Assembly: GCF_016807185.1 (NCBI RefSeq)
Contig: NZ_JAEVYN010000001.1
Coordinates: forward strand, 62,001-126,000
Length of the DNA stretch: 64,000 bases
Direction of reading: 5' to 3'
From: Leptolyngbya sp. Cla-17
Lineage (GTDB): Bacteria; Cyanobacteriota; Cyanobacteriia; Leptolyngbyales; Leptolyngbyaceae
Shown: in pieces, positions 9,252 to 18,354 of the stretch
Numbering within the stretch: the stretch's first letter is position 1
How the letters are laid out: each line of letters opens with the position of its first letter
Position numbers and translations under genes: made by a program
Notes under the pieces: model-generated
Databases searched by the model: none
The model's input: the letters and a program-made list of their open reading frames with translations, nothing else
What the model was told of the DNA's origin: nothing

Positions 9252-10694
9252 ATGGTTCTACTTCTCACTGATGTTTTTTTGCTGCTTACTCAGATCCTGC
9301 TGTGGATCGTTGTTGGGTTCATCATCTGGTATTTTCTCCAAAACATTCTCAAGAAAGAGTTTTTGGGTTTACTGGTGCTGCTGCTATTTCTGTCAGTGAT
9401 TGCGTTGTCCTTTTTTAGGGGCGGAATTGATGAACCGGGCAGCATTTTGGAGATCGTGTGGCGGCTGCTTTCCTTTCCGCTGACTCCCTTTGGCTTGGGG
9501 ATGATTCTATTATCGGCAATTCTGCTAGGCGCAGTGAAAGCAGTTTGGGCAAAACGATTGATTATGATCGGGCTGGTTTTGCTGGCGATCGGCAGCCTTC
9601 CAGTCGTGTCATATTGGCTCGCCCAGGAGTTAGAAATAGAAGCCACTGAGTTAATTGCGCCACTTCGGGTTTTAGATCCAGGAGCGAGTCAGGTAATTGT
9701 GCTGTTGGGGCAAAATACAACCCGGTTACAGTTGAAACCCCGCAGAGATACACCACCAACTAATCCACCTAAAATAGAACGACCCGTTACACCATTTCAA
9801 TTTGAGGTGCTCAGTCAGTTACCGATTCAAATGACTGAGGCAGGCGATCGCATTGTCTATGCTGCCCAGCTTTATCGAGAAGAAGTTGGCCGGGGTATAG
9901 ACACATTAATTGCGGTCAGCGCGGGACGTAGAGCGGATCGGATCAAAAAAGAGGGAGAAAATCGCGAAGATATTAGCGAAGCGCGGGATATTCAAACAAT
10001 GCTGACTCGCACCTTCAACATTCCGGAAGATGACATTCTGCTGGATCACAACAATGGCAACATTCACAGCAGTGCTGTAGAGGTGAAAAAACTGCTGGAA
10101 GAGCGGCAAATTAACTATGGTCAGCAAATTATTTTGGTTGGCAGCGCACTAAATATGAACCGGGCAGCGCTTACCTTTCAGCGAGTATTTGATGAAAGCT
10201 GTATTGGGGTGCGCCCAACCGACTTCTTCAGCATTCCCACACCTGACTCGCTGCGTCGCGTTGCCAGTGGGCGAGATCTAATTGAACGGGATGTCTTAAT
10301 TACCGATATTTTACCGACAGTGGATGCTTTTTGGCTGAGTTCTAAGGCATTTCAGGAATATCTCAATGCGCTGTATTACTTTTTGCGCGGTTGGATCAAA
10401 CCTCTTACAGTTCTAAATCCGCGCTGCCCGCTGCCTCAACAAGTTCCAGAGAGTAGGTCTAGAATCCGTAGCGAAACTGGAACATCTAGCGAGACTGGAG
10501 TCTCTGGCGGAACTGGGACTTCTGGCGGAACTGGGACTTCTGGCGGAACTGGGACTTCTGGTGAGACTGGGACTTCTGGTGAGACTGGGACTTCTGGTGG
10601 AACGGCTGGTGGAACTGGGACTTCTGGCGAGACTGGAACCTATGGTGAAAATGAATCTCCTAGTAGAACTGAATCTCCTGGTCAAAGATGGTAA
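9252..10694 (+). CDS. YdcF/DUF218 membrane protein with Gly-Thr-Ser repeat tail
   Basis: The 480-aa protein has about four membrane segments within the first 130 residues. A DUF218 (SanA/ElyC/YdcF) domain follows at about residues 145-310, with VIVLLG at its start and ILVGSALNMNRA late in the fold. Members of this family are linked to cell-envelope integrity, but the biochemical role is not settled. The last 75 residues are unusual: 18-bp repeats encode hexapeptides such as GGTGTS, with drift to GETGTS and SRTESP. The tail is probably a flexible extracytoplasmic linker and is likely variable in length between strains. The stop follows directly after the repeats. Confidence 0.82.
   Translation: MVLLLTDVFLLLTQILLWIVVGFIIWYFLQNILKKEFLGLLVLLLFLSVIALSFFRGGIDEPGSILEIVWRLLSFPLTPFGLGMILLSAILLGAVKAVWAKRLIMIGLVLLAIGSLPVVSYWLAQELEIEATELIAPLRVLDPGASQVIVLLGQNTTRLQLKPRRDTPPTNPPKIERPVTPFQFEVLSQLPIQMTEAGDRIVYAAQLYREEVGRGIDTLIAVSAGRRADRIKKEGENREDISEARDIQTMLTRTFNIPEDDILLDHNNGNIHSSAVEVKKLLEERQINYGQQIILVGSALNMNRAALTFQRVFDESCIGVRPTDFFSIPTPDSLRRVASGRDLIERDVLITDILPTVDAFWLSSKAFQEYLNALYYFLRGWIKPLTVLNPRCPLPQQVPESRSRIRSETGTSSETGVSGGTGTSGGTGTSGGTGTSGETGTSGETGTSGGTAGGTGTSGETGTYGENESPSRTESPGQRW
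10470..10679 (+). repeat. 18-bp coding tandem repeat
   Basis: Eleven 18-bp units plus one 12-bp partial unit lie in frame at the end of the YdcF-like gene. The unit at 10506-10523 reads GGCGGAACTGGGACTTCT and is repeated without change twice more. Outer units are more diverged, so the array probably grew from the middle. Confidence 0.92.
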
Positions 10695-10804
10695 AGAGGT
10701 TGTGTGCGAACAGTTTAATGCCTGAAGTTTCCGGTGTGGCTCAGCAATTACCTGATTCGTTTAGGATAGGAAAGCCTCTCTACTGAATCCTGGCTGTAAT
10801 CCTC

Positions 10805-12565
10805 ATGGCTCAATCTCGATTGCGAAAGCTAGGGCAATATCTAAGCCCTCACTGGCGAGGCGCTGCTCTAGGAGTGGGTTCGCTATTTATCGTGAATTTG
10901 TTGGGCACGTACATACCTTTGTTGATTCGCGATGCGATCGACAAGGTGCAGGTTGCTTTTAACTTAAACCAGGTGTTGTATTTCGTGGTGTTGGCATTTG
11001 TGCTGGCATCGTTTATGTGGGTGGCGCGAATGGTGTCGCGGGTGGCACTGTTTGGGGTGGGGCGACAGGTCGAATTTGATTTGAAGCAAAAGCTATTTGC
11101 TCATTTTCTGACGCTAGAACCGTCCTACTTTGCAGCGAATACGGTGGGAGATTTAATCAATCGGGCAACCAGCGATGTAGATAATATCCGACGGTTGTTG
11201 GGTTTTGCGGTATTGAGTTTGGCAAATCTAATTTTCGCCTATGCGCTGACGCTGCCGGTGATGTTGTCGATTGACTGGAGGCTGAGTTTACTGGCACTTG
11301 CAGTCTATCCGGTGATGCTAGTGGTAGTAATGATATCGGGCGATCGCCTGCGGGTACAGCAGCAAACCGTTCAAGAAGAACTCTCCAACATCAGTGAACT
11401 GATTCAGGAAGACATGAGCGGCATTAATCTGGTCAAAATCTATGCCCAAGAAGAGAATGAGCGGCAAGCCTTTGAAGTACTCAATCAAGACTTGCTGGGG
11501 GCAAACCTGACTTTGGCAAAAACGCGCACCGTTTTATTTTCAGCACTGCGGGGTTTGGCGAGTGTGAGTTTGCTGGTGGTGCTGTGGTTTGGAGTGGGAG
11601 CAATCAGCAATGGGTCGATTTCAGTCGGCGATTTTGTTGCCCTGCTGCTGTATGTGGAGCGGCTAGTATTTCCAACGGCGCTGCTGGGCTTCACGATCAC
11701 GGCATATCAGCGGGGCGAGGTGAGTATTGACCGGATTGAATCGATCTTGACGGTGGAAGCCAAAATTCAAGATGCAGTGGGTGCTTTGTCTCTCGAGCGA
11801 TCGCAGGTGAAGGGAGAATTGATTGCTCGACATCTCACTTTTACCTATCCTTCATTTGGCGGCGGTTCATCTCATGCCGCGCTGGATAATGTCAGCTTTC
11901 GCGTGTCTCCTCAAGAAACTGTGGCGATCGTCGGTCCGATTGGGTCTGGTAAATCCACGCTGGCAAATGCCTTACCTCGCCTGTTAGAGATAGCGCCCAA
12001 TCAGCTATTTCTCGACGGCTATGACATTACTAAACTGCGGATTCACGATCTGCGTGGCGCGATCGCCTACGTTCCTCAAGAAAGCTTTTTGTTCAGCACA
12101 ACCATTCGCAACAACATCCGCTACGGCGTTCCTCATGCGGAGGAATCAGCGGTTTTAGCCGCGGCTAAACAAGCCCAAATTCATGATGAAGTCCTCAACT
12201 TTCCCCAGCAATACGATACGGTCGTGGGTGAACGAGGCATTACGTTATCCGGCGGACAGAGACAACGAACTGCTTTGGCACGTGCCCTAGTCATTGATGC
12301 GCCGATTTTGATTCTCGATGATTCTCTCTCCAGTGTAGACAATCAGACGGCAACCCAAATTCTGAAGAATCTTTCTGAAGGCAGCGATCGCAAAACTGTG
12401 ATCTTCATTTCTCATCAACTGTCTGCCGCCGCCATGGCAAACCGGATTTTTGTGATGGATCAGGGCAAAATTGTGCAATCGGGAACCCATGAAACTTTGA
12501 TCACTCAAAATGGTCTGTACCAATCGCTTTGGGAACAGCAAAAGTTTGAGGAAGCACTGCGATAG
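10805..12565 (+). CDS. ABC exporter half-transporter (MsbA/Mdl type)
   Basis: The 586-aa protein fuses a six-helix transmembrane domain (about 1-320) to a nucleotide-binding domain (about 340-580), as in lipid or drug exporters. The Walker A is GPIGSGKST near residue 380, the signature is LSGGQRQR, and the H-loop is FISHQ. In the Walker B (ILILDDSLSSVD) the residue that is normally the catalytic Glu is Asp. That substitution is seen in one half of heterodimeric exporters of the MdlA/YheI group, so a partner elsewhere in the genome is possible. The substrate cannot be told. The gene stands between a YdcF-like gene and an NTPase-TPR gene in the same direction, with spacers over 100 bp. Confidence 0.9.
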   Translation: MAQSRLRKLGQYLSPHWRGAALGVGSLFIVNLLGTYIPLLIRDAIDKVQVAFNLNQVLYFVVLAFVLASFMWVARMVSRVALFGVGRQVEFDLKQKLFAHFLTLEPSYFAANTVGDLINRATSDVDNIRRLLGFAVLSLANLIFAYALTLPVMLSIDWRLSLLALAVYPVMLVVVMISGDRLRVQQQTVQEELSNISELIQEDMSGINLVKIYAQEENERQAFEVLNQDLLGANLTLAKTRTVLFSALRGLASVSLLVVLWFGVGAISNGSISVGDFVALLLYVERLVFPTALLGFTITAYQRGEVSIDRIESILTVEAKIQDAVGALSLERSQVKGELIARHLTFTYPSFGGGSSHAALDNVSFRVSPQETVAIVGPIGSGKSTLANALPRLLEIAPNQLFLDGYDITKLRIHDLRGAIAYVPQESFLFSTTIRNNIRYGVPHAEESAVLAAAKQAQIHDEVLNFPQQYDTVVGERGITLSGGQRQRTALARALVIDAPILILDDSLSSVDNQTATQILKNLSEGSDRKTVIFISHQLSAAAMANRIFVMDQGKIVQSGTHETLITQNGLYQSLWEQQKFEEALR

Positions 12566-12681
12566 AAAAGTGCGAATACAACGAGTAATATGCCTTTGGC
12601 ACTGTGCTATCACACCACTTCTATCAGACTCTAATCCTCCGGACTAAGATTGTGGGCAAGCTCCATTCATGCCTCTAGTCG

Positions 12682-15333
12682 ATGCCAAATTTTGCCGACA
12701 TTACCAAGCTGATCACCGAGAAGTGGGAACTGCTTGCCGCGATCGCGGTCATCTTCAGCGCGGGGATTGCGGGACTTGTTAAATGGCAGCAGGACCGTCA
12801 ACGGCGATCGCGCATCCGCCAAATTCCCGCTGGTGATTTCCCGTTTGAGGTGATTAAGCCGCGCAGCCCCGACCTGCTGAAGCAGATTATGGGCGGTGAT
12901 GAGAAGAACCCCCTAGCTGACTACAAAATTCCTTATCAAGAACGCCAGCCCGATCGCGCTGTTTGCCAAGAGCTAGAGCAAGCGTTTGTGGAGAAGAACT
13001 GGGTTTTGATTTTGGGCAAGTCGGGCTTGGGTAAAACGCGAGAAGCGGCACACTTGGCGGATGTGCTGAACCAGGAAGGCTGGACGGTGCTAAAGCTGGA
13101 TGACCAACCGGGAGAATGGCTGGATGTGCCGAAGGGGTTTCCGAGTAAAATTAGCAAGGACGATAAGCTGCTGTTCTTCTTGGATGATCTGAACCGCTGG
13201 ATGGATGCGAGCAATCCGAATCAGATTCATCCCAAAGCGGGGGAAGATTTGGCGCGTCCGCTGCGGGAGCCAATGCAGGAGCGGTTGCCGCGATTGCTGG
13301 ACTATTTTGAGGCGCAGTGCAAGCTGAACCATGTGCGAGTGATTGCCACCGCGCGCGATGAGCGGGAACCCGATAAGCCAGGGAAACCAACCCCGTGGCA
13401 GAAGCTCCAGTGGGAAAAGTACAAAGCGTTTTGGGGTGAGTTTAAGCCTTACCTGCTGGTAGAGCCGTCGCCGGTTGCCCTGGTGAAGTTGTTGACGGAC
13501 TGTGTGGCGGTGGCGGGGTTAGACGGTGTGCCAGCAGAGTATGAGCAGATTGCGCGGCGAAATGATGGCACCTTTCGGAATATGACGGCGAATCTGGACG
13601 GTGCCTACAGTCAGGGCTTGGCGGTAAATGATCAGCAGTTTTCACCCAGGCTAGATCAGACCTGGCGGCAGAAATATAACAGAGCGGTGCAACGCTATCC
13701 GCTGGTGGCGCATGGGTATGATGCGGTGGAGTTACTCAGCAGCTTAAACCTGTCGTTGACGGCACCGATGCTGAAAGCAACCGCCAAACTCTTGCTGCCA
13801 GGGCGTGGGCTGCGGCGCTGGTGGCAGGGTTGGCATTTGCGACCCGCGCTGCGCTACCTGGTGACTATAGAGCATATCCTTAAGCCGAAGGATGGGCAAA
13901 TTGAGGCGAAGAAAACGGAGGCGGTGGATGTGGGGCGCTATCTGCCCAGCCTCTTGCGGTTACTCGGTCAGATGGCAAGTCAAGATCCCACTTATCCCGT
14001 AGCTGCCGAGTCCTTTGCCTGCGGCTATGCACTGGGACAACTGGGACAGACAGAGGACGCAATCGCCAGCTATGACCAGGTGCTGAAATATAAACCGGAC
14101 GAACACGCAGCCTGGTTCAGCCGGGGCAACGCACTGGGACAACTGGGACGGACAGAGGAGGCAATCGCCAGCTATGACCGGGCGCTACACTTCAAACCGG
14201 ACGACTATCCAGCCTGGTATAACCGGAGCATTGCATTGGGACGACTGGGACGGACAGAGGAAGCAATCGCCAGCTATGATCGGACGCTGCAATTCAGCCC
14301 GGACTCCCACGCAGCCTGGTTCAACCGGGGCAACGCACTGGGAGAACTGAGACGGACAGAGGAGGCAATCGCCAGCTATGACCGGGCGCTACACTTCAAA
14401 CCGGACAAACACGCAGCCTGGTTCAACCGGGGTGTGGCATTGGGAGAACTGGGGCGGACAGAGGAGGCAATCGCCAGCTTTGACCAGGCGCTGCAAATCA
14501 AACCGGACAAACACGAAGCCTGGTTCAGCCGGGGCAACGCACTGGGACGACTGGGACGGACAGAGGAGGCAATCGCCAGCTATGACCGGGCGCTACACTT
14601 CAAACCGGACGACTATCCAGCCTGGTTCAACCGGGGTGTGGCATTGGGAGAACTGGGGCGGACAGAGGAGGCAATCGCCAGCTTTGACCAGGCGCTGCAA
14701 ATCAAACCGGACAAACACGAAGCCTGGTTCAGCCGGGGCAACGCACTGGGACGACTGGGACGGACAGAGGAGGCAATCGCCAGCTATGACCGGGCGCTAC
14801 ACTTCAAACCGGACGACTATCCAGCCTGGTTCAACCGGGGTGTGGCACTGAAACAACTGGGACGCATAGATGAGGCAATCGCTAGCTATGATTGGGCGCT
14901 GCAATTTAAACCGGACTCCCATGAAGCCTGGTACAACCGGGGTATTACACTGGGAGAACTGGGACGGACAGATGAGGCAATCGCCAGCTATGATCGGGCG
15001 CTGCAATTTAAACCGGACGACCCCGCAGCCTGGAACAACCGGGGCATTACACTGGGAGAACTAGGACGGATCAAGGACGCGATCGCCAGCTTTGACCGGG
15101 CGCTGCAAATCAAACCGGACGACCCCGCAGCCTGGTACAACAAAGCCCGCTGTCATGGGTTAGAGGGCAACGTTGAACTTGCCATTGATAACTTGCAGCA
15201 CGCCCTCCAACTTGCCCCCAACAAATGCTACGAGATGGTAGCCACCGACACCAACTTTGACTCAATCCGCTCTGACCCTCGCTTTCAGGCACTTCTCAAC
15301 GGCAGCGATCGCTTTCCCCTCCGAAAATCATAG
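12682..15333 (+). CDS. Membrane-anchored P-loop NTPase with 12 TPR repeats
   Basis: The 883-aa protein has one membrane segment (about residues 17-34) and then a P-loop domain with Walker A GKSGLGKT (112-119) and Walker B LLFFLDD (163-169). A middle region of unclear fold follows. From about residue 440 there are twelve 34-residue TPR units of the type NRGxALGxLGRTEEAIASYDRAL. The build, NTPase plus a repeat sensor or scaffold, resembles STAND-type signalling proteins. I do not recognise a named family and assign no pathway. The TPR units are almost identical in DNA, including a perfect 204-bp duplication. No effector domain is visible at the N-terminus besides the membrane anchor. Confidence 0.85.
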   Translation: MPNFADITKLITEKWELLAAIAVIFSAGIAGLVKWQQDRQRRSRIRQIPAGDFPFEVIKPRSPDLLKQIMGGDEKNPLADYKIPYQERQPDRAVCQELEQAFVEKNWVLILGKSGLGKTREAAHLADVLNQEGWTVLKLDDQPGEWLDVPKGFPSKISKDDKLLFFLDDLNRWMDASNPNQIHPKAGEDLARPLREPMQERLPRLLDYFEAQCKLNHVRVIATARDEREPDKPGKPTPWQKLQWEKYKAFWGEFKPYLLVEPSPVALVKLLTDCVAVAGLDGVPAEYEQIARRNDGTFRNMTANLDGAYSQGLAVNDQQFSPRLDQTWRQKYNRAVQRYPLVAHGYDAVELLSSLNLSLTAPMLKATAKLLLPGRGLRRWWQGWHLRPALRYLVTIEHILKPKDGQIEAKKTEAVDVGRYLPSLLRLLGQMASQDPTYPVAAESFACGYALGQLGQTEDAIASYDQVLKYKPDEHAAWFSRGNALGQLGRTEEAIASYDRALHFKPDDYPAWYNRSIALGRLGRTEEAIASYDRTLQFSPDSHAAWFNRGNALGELRRTEEAIASYDRALHFKPDKHAAWFNRGVALGELGRTEEAIASFDQALQIKPDKHEAWFSRGNALGRLGRTEEAIASYDRALHFKPDDYPAWFNRGVALGELGRTEEAIASFDQALQIKPDKHEAWFSRGNALGRLGRTEEAIASYDRALHFKPDDYPAWFNRGVALKQLGRIDEAIASYDWALQFKPDSHEAWYNRGITLGELGRTDEAIASYDRALQFKPDDPAAWNNRGITLGELGRIKDAIASFDRALQIKPDDPAAWYNKARCHGLEGNVELAIDNLQHALQLAPNKCYEMVATDTNFDSIRSDPRFQALLNGSDRFPLRKS
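14422..14829 (+). repeat. Perfect 204-bp tandem duplication of two TPR units
   Basis: 14422-14625 and 14626-14829 read as identical DNA, each holding two 102-bp TPR units (residues 581-716). Flanking units are similar but diverged. The perfect match indicates recent unequal recombination or gene conversion. Confidence 0.93.
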
Positions 15334-15386
15334 GCGGCACCAAGGCGATCGCTAATCCCTATTACCATTGTCATTCGTTGTTTCTA

Positions 15387-17369
15387 CTACCGAACTGGGG
15401 GCGGCGCAGGTTCATAAGGCTCATAAACCGGGGGGGCTGGCTCAGTTGGCGGCGGGGCAGGTTCCACGGGCGGGGGGAGAGCGCTGTCGGGTGAGGGATA
15501 GGTGAAGGGACGGCGAGGCGGTGGCGTATAGGGTTGATAGGGGGCACCACTACCTGAGTCTTCGGGTGTTAAAGGCTCATCGGCTGGTAAATTTTCATCT
15601 TCTGGCGCTAAATCTTCAGAATTGGACGGGAAGCGCTCATCTGGTTGAGCTAATGGAGTTTCTTTTAAGGAACGGCGGGAACGCTCGATCGCAGCTTCTT
15701 GCGCTTGAATCCGAGCAATTTCTGCTGCTCTAATTTCAGCTTGCCAACTGTAGATCGCGCCTTGAGCTTGCTCATACAGCGATCGCTTGGGGGCAATTTC
15801 CGCCGCAGCTTGAATGGCTCCGTTTAAATCTCCTTGGGATGCCAGTGCCCAAGCGCGATCCAAGATGGGCTGGTCTTGAATGGTTTGGATGTTTCCAGTC
15901 CAGGCAGCAACGAAGGTTTGAGCTTCTGGGTGTAAAGGACGACCCGCTTTAATAACAGTTGCCTGAGCGATCGCAGCTTGTAGGGCTGGAATCGAGCGTT
16001 TTTCTGCAAGTTTGCGGGCATAGGCAAGATAGGGCAAATCTTCAGACTTGAGCAATTCTTGCTGCCAGTATGCAACCAGGGTTTGGGCTTGGGCACGGCG
16101 GGGGCGATCGCTGGCGATCTGTTGCCCCTGCCAGAGAGCCAGTTGAATCGCTTGCGGATGCGGCAAACTGCCCACTGCCCAGCCTAACTGAAGTAAAGAA
16201 AAATCTTGAAGTTGTGCCTTCCAACTTTTTAAATTGGCTTGGGCTTGGGGATAGTAGCGACTGGCAGGCTGAAGCAAATCTGCGGTAGCGATCGCGGCGG
16301 TTAGGTTCCAAAGTTGGGGCAACGTTGGCTTCAGCGTCGTGCGGCTGTCCAAAGAATGGCTGCGTGCCTGAGCCAGCCAGATTAAATCTTGTGCCGTTTG
16401 GGTCAGATTGGGATTTGGAAGCACCAGCCTTGCCAGCGCCATCGATTGCGCCAGCTGACCCTTGACCCAATTTTGGTAGCTCAACGATAGGAGCGTTTCG
16501 CTCCACTGGCTCAGTAATTTTTGGGCATCAATCCAGGCATAGGTTGTGGTATCCATGCGGCTTGCCACCGCGATCGCGGCTCCCAATTGCTCCGGCTGGT
16601 TGAGCGTTGCAACGTCTTGAGCCTGGGCGAAATAGCGACGACTGCGCTGTTCCGATTCAAGCTGTTGGGTAAGAGCGTTGGGTCGTTCATAGCGCCAATA
16701 GTCTTGCGTAAACTCTCGCAATAAGCCAATTTTTGCTGTGGCGATCTCCCATTGTTGAGCCTTCAAAGCAGTTTTGGTAGCCGTAGCGATCGCTTCCCCT
16801 TTCTGCCAAAATCGCTGCCACTTTGTGATGTTTGCCTGGGCCTCTGGGTAAAGTGGACTCGTTTTAGGAATACTGCTTGCCAGTTCCACCGCTCCGGTGA
16901 GATCACTTTGAGCAATGCGATCGCGGGCGGCTGTCAAAACGGGCTGTGACCATTCTGCAATCAACCGCTGTGCTTCTCGATAGAGCGGATGGTCAGGTGT
17001 CCACTGGTTTAAGGTATCCATTCCGGCTAGCAATTTGGGCAACTTTCCAGTCCGAGCCGCTTCTTGGGCGCAGTAGAGTTGCTCCATATCCGTGGATAAC
17101 GCTGATATTTTTTGGCAGTCGGCTGAAGGCGGCGGCGTTGTCAACAACCACAGCGCAGCGGCACTAATACTGCCCACCACACAAAAAATACTGACGCTAA
17201 CCAACAGCCAACGCCAGGATTTCATCCTAGACCATAGCGAGGGGACAGGGGAACGGTTGATTTTCTCTAACGACACCGTTAACTGAGAACTTTCCTCCTC
17301 TAACTCCACCGGGTTGCTAGAGCTATCAGGTTGGGTTAGTTCAAACGGATTTGATTGTTTGCCGACCAT
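15387..17369 (-). CDS. Single-pass membrane protein with helical repeats and Pro-rich tail
   Basis: The 660-aa protein is not one I can name. It has a Ser/Glu-rich cytoplasmic head (1-48), one membrane segment (about 50-72), a long region to about 590 and a Pro/Glu-rich tail. The long region has loose repeats of about 40-70 residues, each with a block like YPEAQANITKW or YEQAQGAIYSWQ. They look like an alpha-solenoid, probably outside the cytoplasm. Similar proteins occur in cyanobacteria as hypothetical or chromosome-segregation-like proteins, a label the sequence does not support. The start ATG has a strong GGAGGAGA upstream. It lies downstream of lepB with a 213-bp AT-rich gap. Confidence 0.75.
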   Translation of the reverse strand: MVGKQSNPFELTQPDSSSNPVELEEESSQLTVSLEKINRSPVPSLWSRMKSWRWLLVSVSIFCVVGSISAAALWLLTTPPPSADCQKISALSTDMEQLYCAQEAARTGKLPKLLAGMDTLNQWTPDHPLYREAQRLIAEWSQPVLTAARDRIAQSDLTGAVELASSIPKTSPLYPEAQANITKWQRFWQKGEAIATATKTALKAQQWEIATAKIGLLREFTQDYWRYERPNALTQQLESEQRSRRYFAQAQDVATLNQPEQLGAAIAVASRMDTTTYAWIDAQKLLSQWSETLLSLSYQNWVKGQLAQSMALARLVLPNPNLTQTAQDLIWLAQARSHSLDSRTTLKPTLPQLWNLTAAIATADLLQPASRYYPQAQANLKSWKAQLQDFSLLQLGWAVGSLPHPQAIQLALWQGQQIASDRPRRAQAQTLVAYWQQELLKSEDLPYLAYARKLAEKRSIPALQAAIAQATVIKAGRPLHPEAQTFVAAWTGNIQTIQDQPILDRAWALASQGDLNGAIQAAAEIAPKRSLYEQAQGAIYSWQAEIRAAEIARIQAQEAAIERSRRSLKETPLAQPDERFPSNSEDLAPEDENLPADEPLTPEDSGSGAPYQPYTPPPRRPFTYPSPDSALPPPVEPAPPPTEPAPPVYEPYEPAPPPVR

Positions 17370-17582
17370 AGCATCTCCTCCCTACCGTCAGTCCCTCCAA
17401 GCCACTATTTCACTTCTGTTTTGCAAAATCGCGAAGCAGATCTTTTAGAAGAATCGCCCTACAAATCAGCAACAATGATCAGTAAACACAGCTAGTCAGC
17501 GCTATTTTAGCTGTAAAAATGAGTGACGCTAAGATTCCTTTTTTCATCAGTGAAACCAGATATCAGGAAATAATCACTTACC

Positions 17583-18179
17583 TTATTTCACCCTACCCAC
17601 TCGATCAAATGGATAAAATCGCAACATTGCCCGCCCAATGATGTTTTGACTGGGCAAAAAGCCCCAGACATGGGAGTCGTTGCTATTGGGGCGGTTGTCG
17701 CCCATAACAAAAAATTGACCAGGCGGAACTTTCACCGGCTCCAGTAAATAATTGGGCGGCGCGGCAATGTAGGGTTCGGTCAGTGCTTGATTATTGACAT
17801 ACACCTTGCCGTTGAGTACATGAACCGTTTGACCCGACGTGGCAATAATGCGCTTAATGAATGCCTGATCTTTAGCAAACCCTAAGCTCTGGAGTTGCGG
17901 TGGCGGATCAAAAACAATGATGTCGCCAACCTCTGGCGGATGAAGCCGATAGGAGACTTTTTCAACTACAAGGCGATCGCCTACTTCTAGAGTTGGCACC
18001 ATCGAATCCGAGGGGATAAAGCGCGGCTCGGCAACAAACACGCGAATTAGCAGCGCTAAAATCAGCGCAATAAACAGAATTTGAAAGTTGTCCCACCAAA
18101 TCTGAGCAGGAGATTTGACCACAGGGATCGGCAGGGATGTTTTTTGCTCGGAGGTCTTTTCGGAAGTCATAGGGTCCAT
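17583..18179 (-). CDS. lepB: Signal peptidase I
   Basis: LepB removes signal peptides from exported proteins at the outer face of the cytoplasmic or thylakoid membrane. One membrane anchor (FQILFIALILALLIRVFVAE) is followed by the catalytic Ser in FIPSDSMVPTL, the catalytic Lys in AFIKRIIATSG and the conserved box VMGDNRPNSNDSH. The frame is open to a TTG at 18206, but ATG codons at 18179 and 18170 are better starts; the first gives 198 aa, a normal length. It lies downstream of gyrA in the same direction after a gap of about 175 bp. Confidence 0.94.
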   Translation of the reverse strand: MDPMTSEKTSEQKTSLPIPVVKSPAQIWWDNFQILFIALILALLIRVFVAEPRFIPSDSMVPTLEVGDRLVVEKVSYRLHPPEVGDIIVFDPPPQLQSLGFAKDQAFIKRIIATSGQTVHVLNGKVYVNNQALTEPYIAAPPNYLLEPVKVPPGQFFVMGDNRPNSNDSHVWGFLPSQNIIGRAMLRFYPFDRVGRVK

Positions 18180-18354
18180 TGTCGCAAGCGTAGGCACAGA
18201 GCGCAACTTCTATGCTTTGAAGCACCTCAAAATCGGGATGGCCGTGTGAAAAGTAGTGACCGCTTCAACTGGGCAGCTGGTAATTTGCTAGCAAAGGGCA
18301 CCCATAGCCCAAACCCAAATTCAAAAGAAGTCTAAGCGCACCTTGCGAATTGAA

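Noticed and set aside
14378..14851. 157-codon frame inside the TPR array
   Set aside because: Shifted-frame shadow of the nearly identical 102-bp TPR units.
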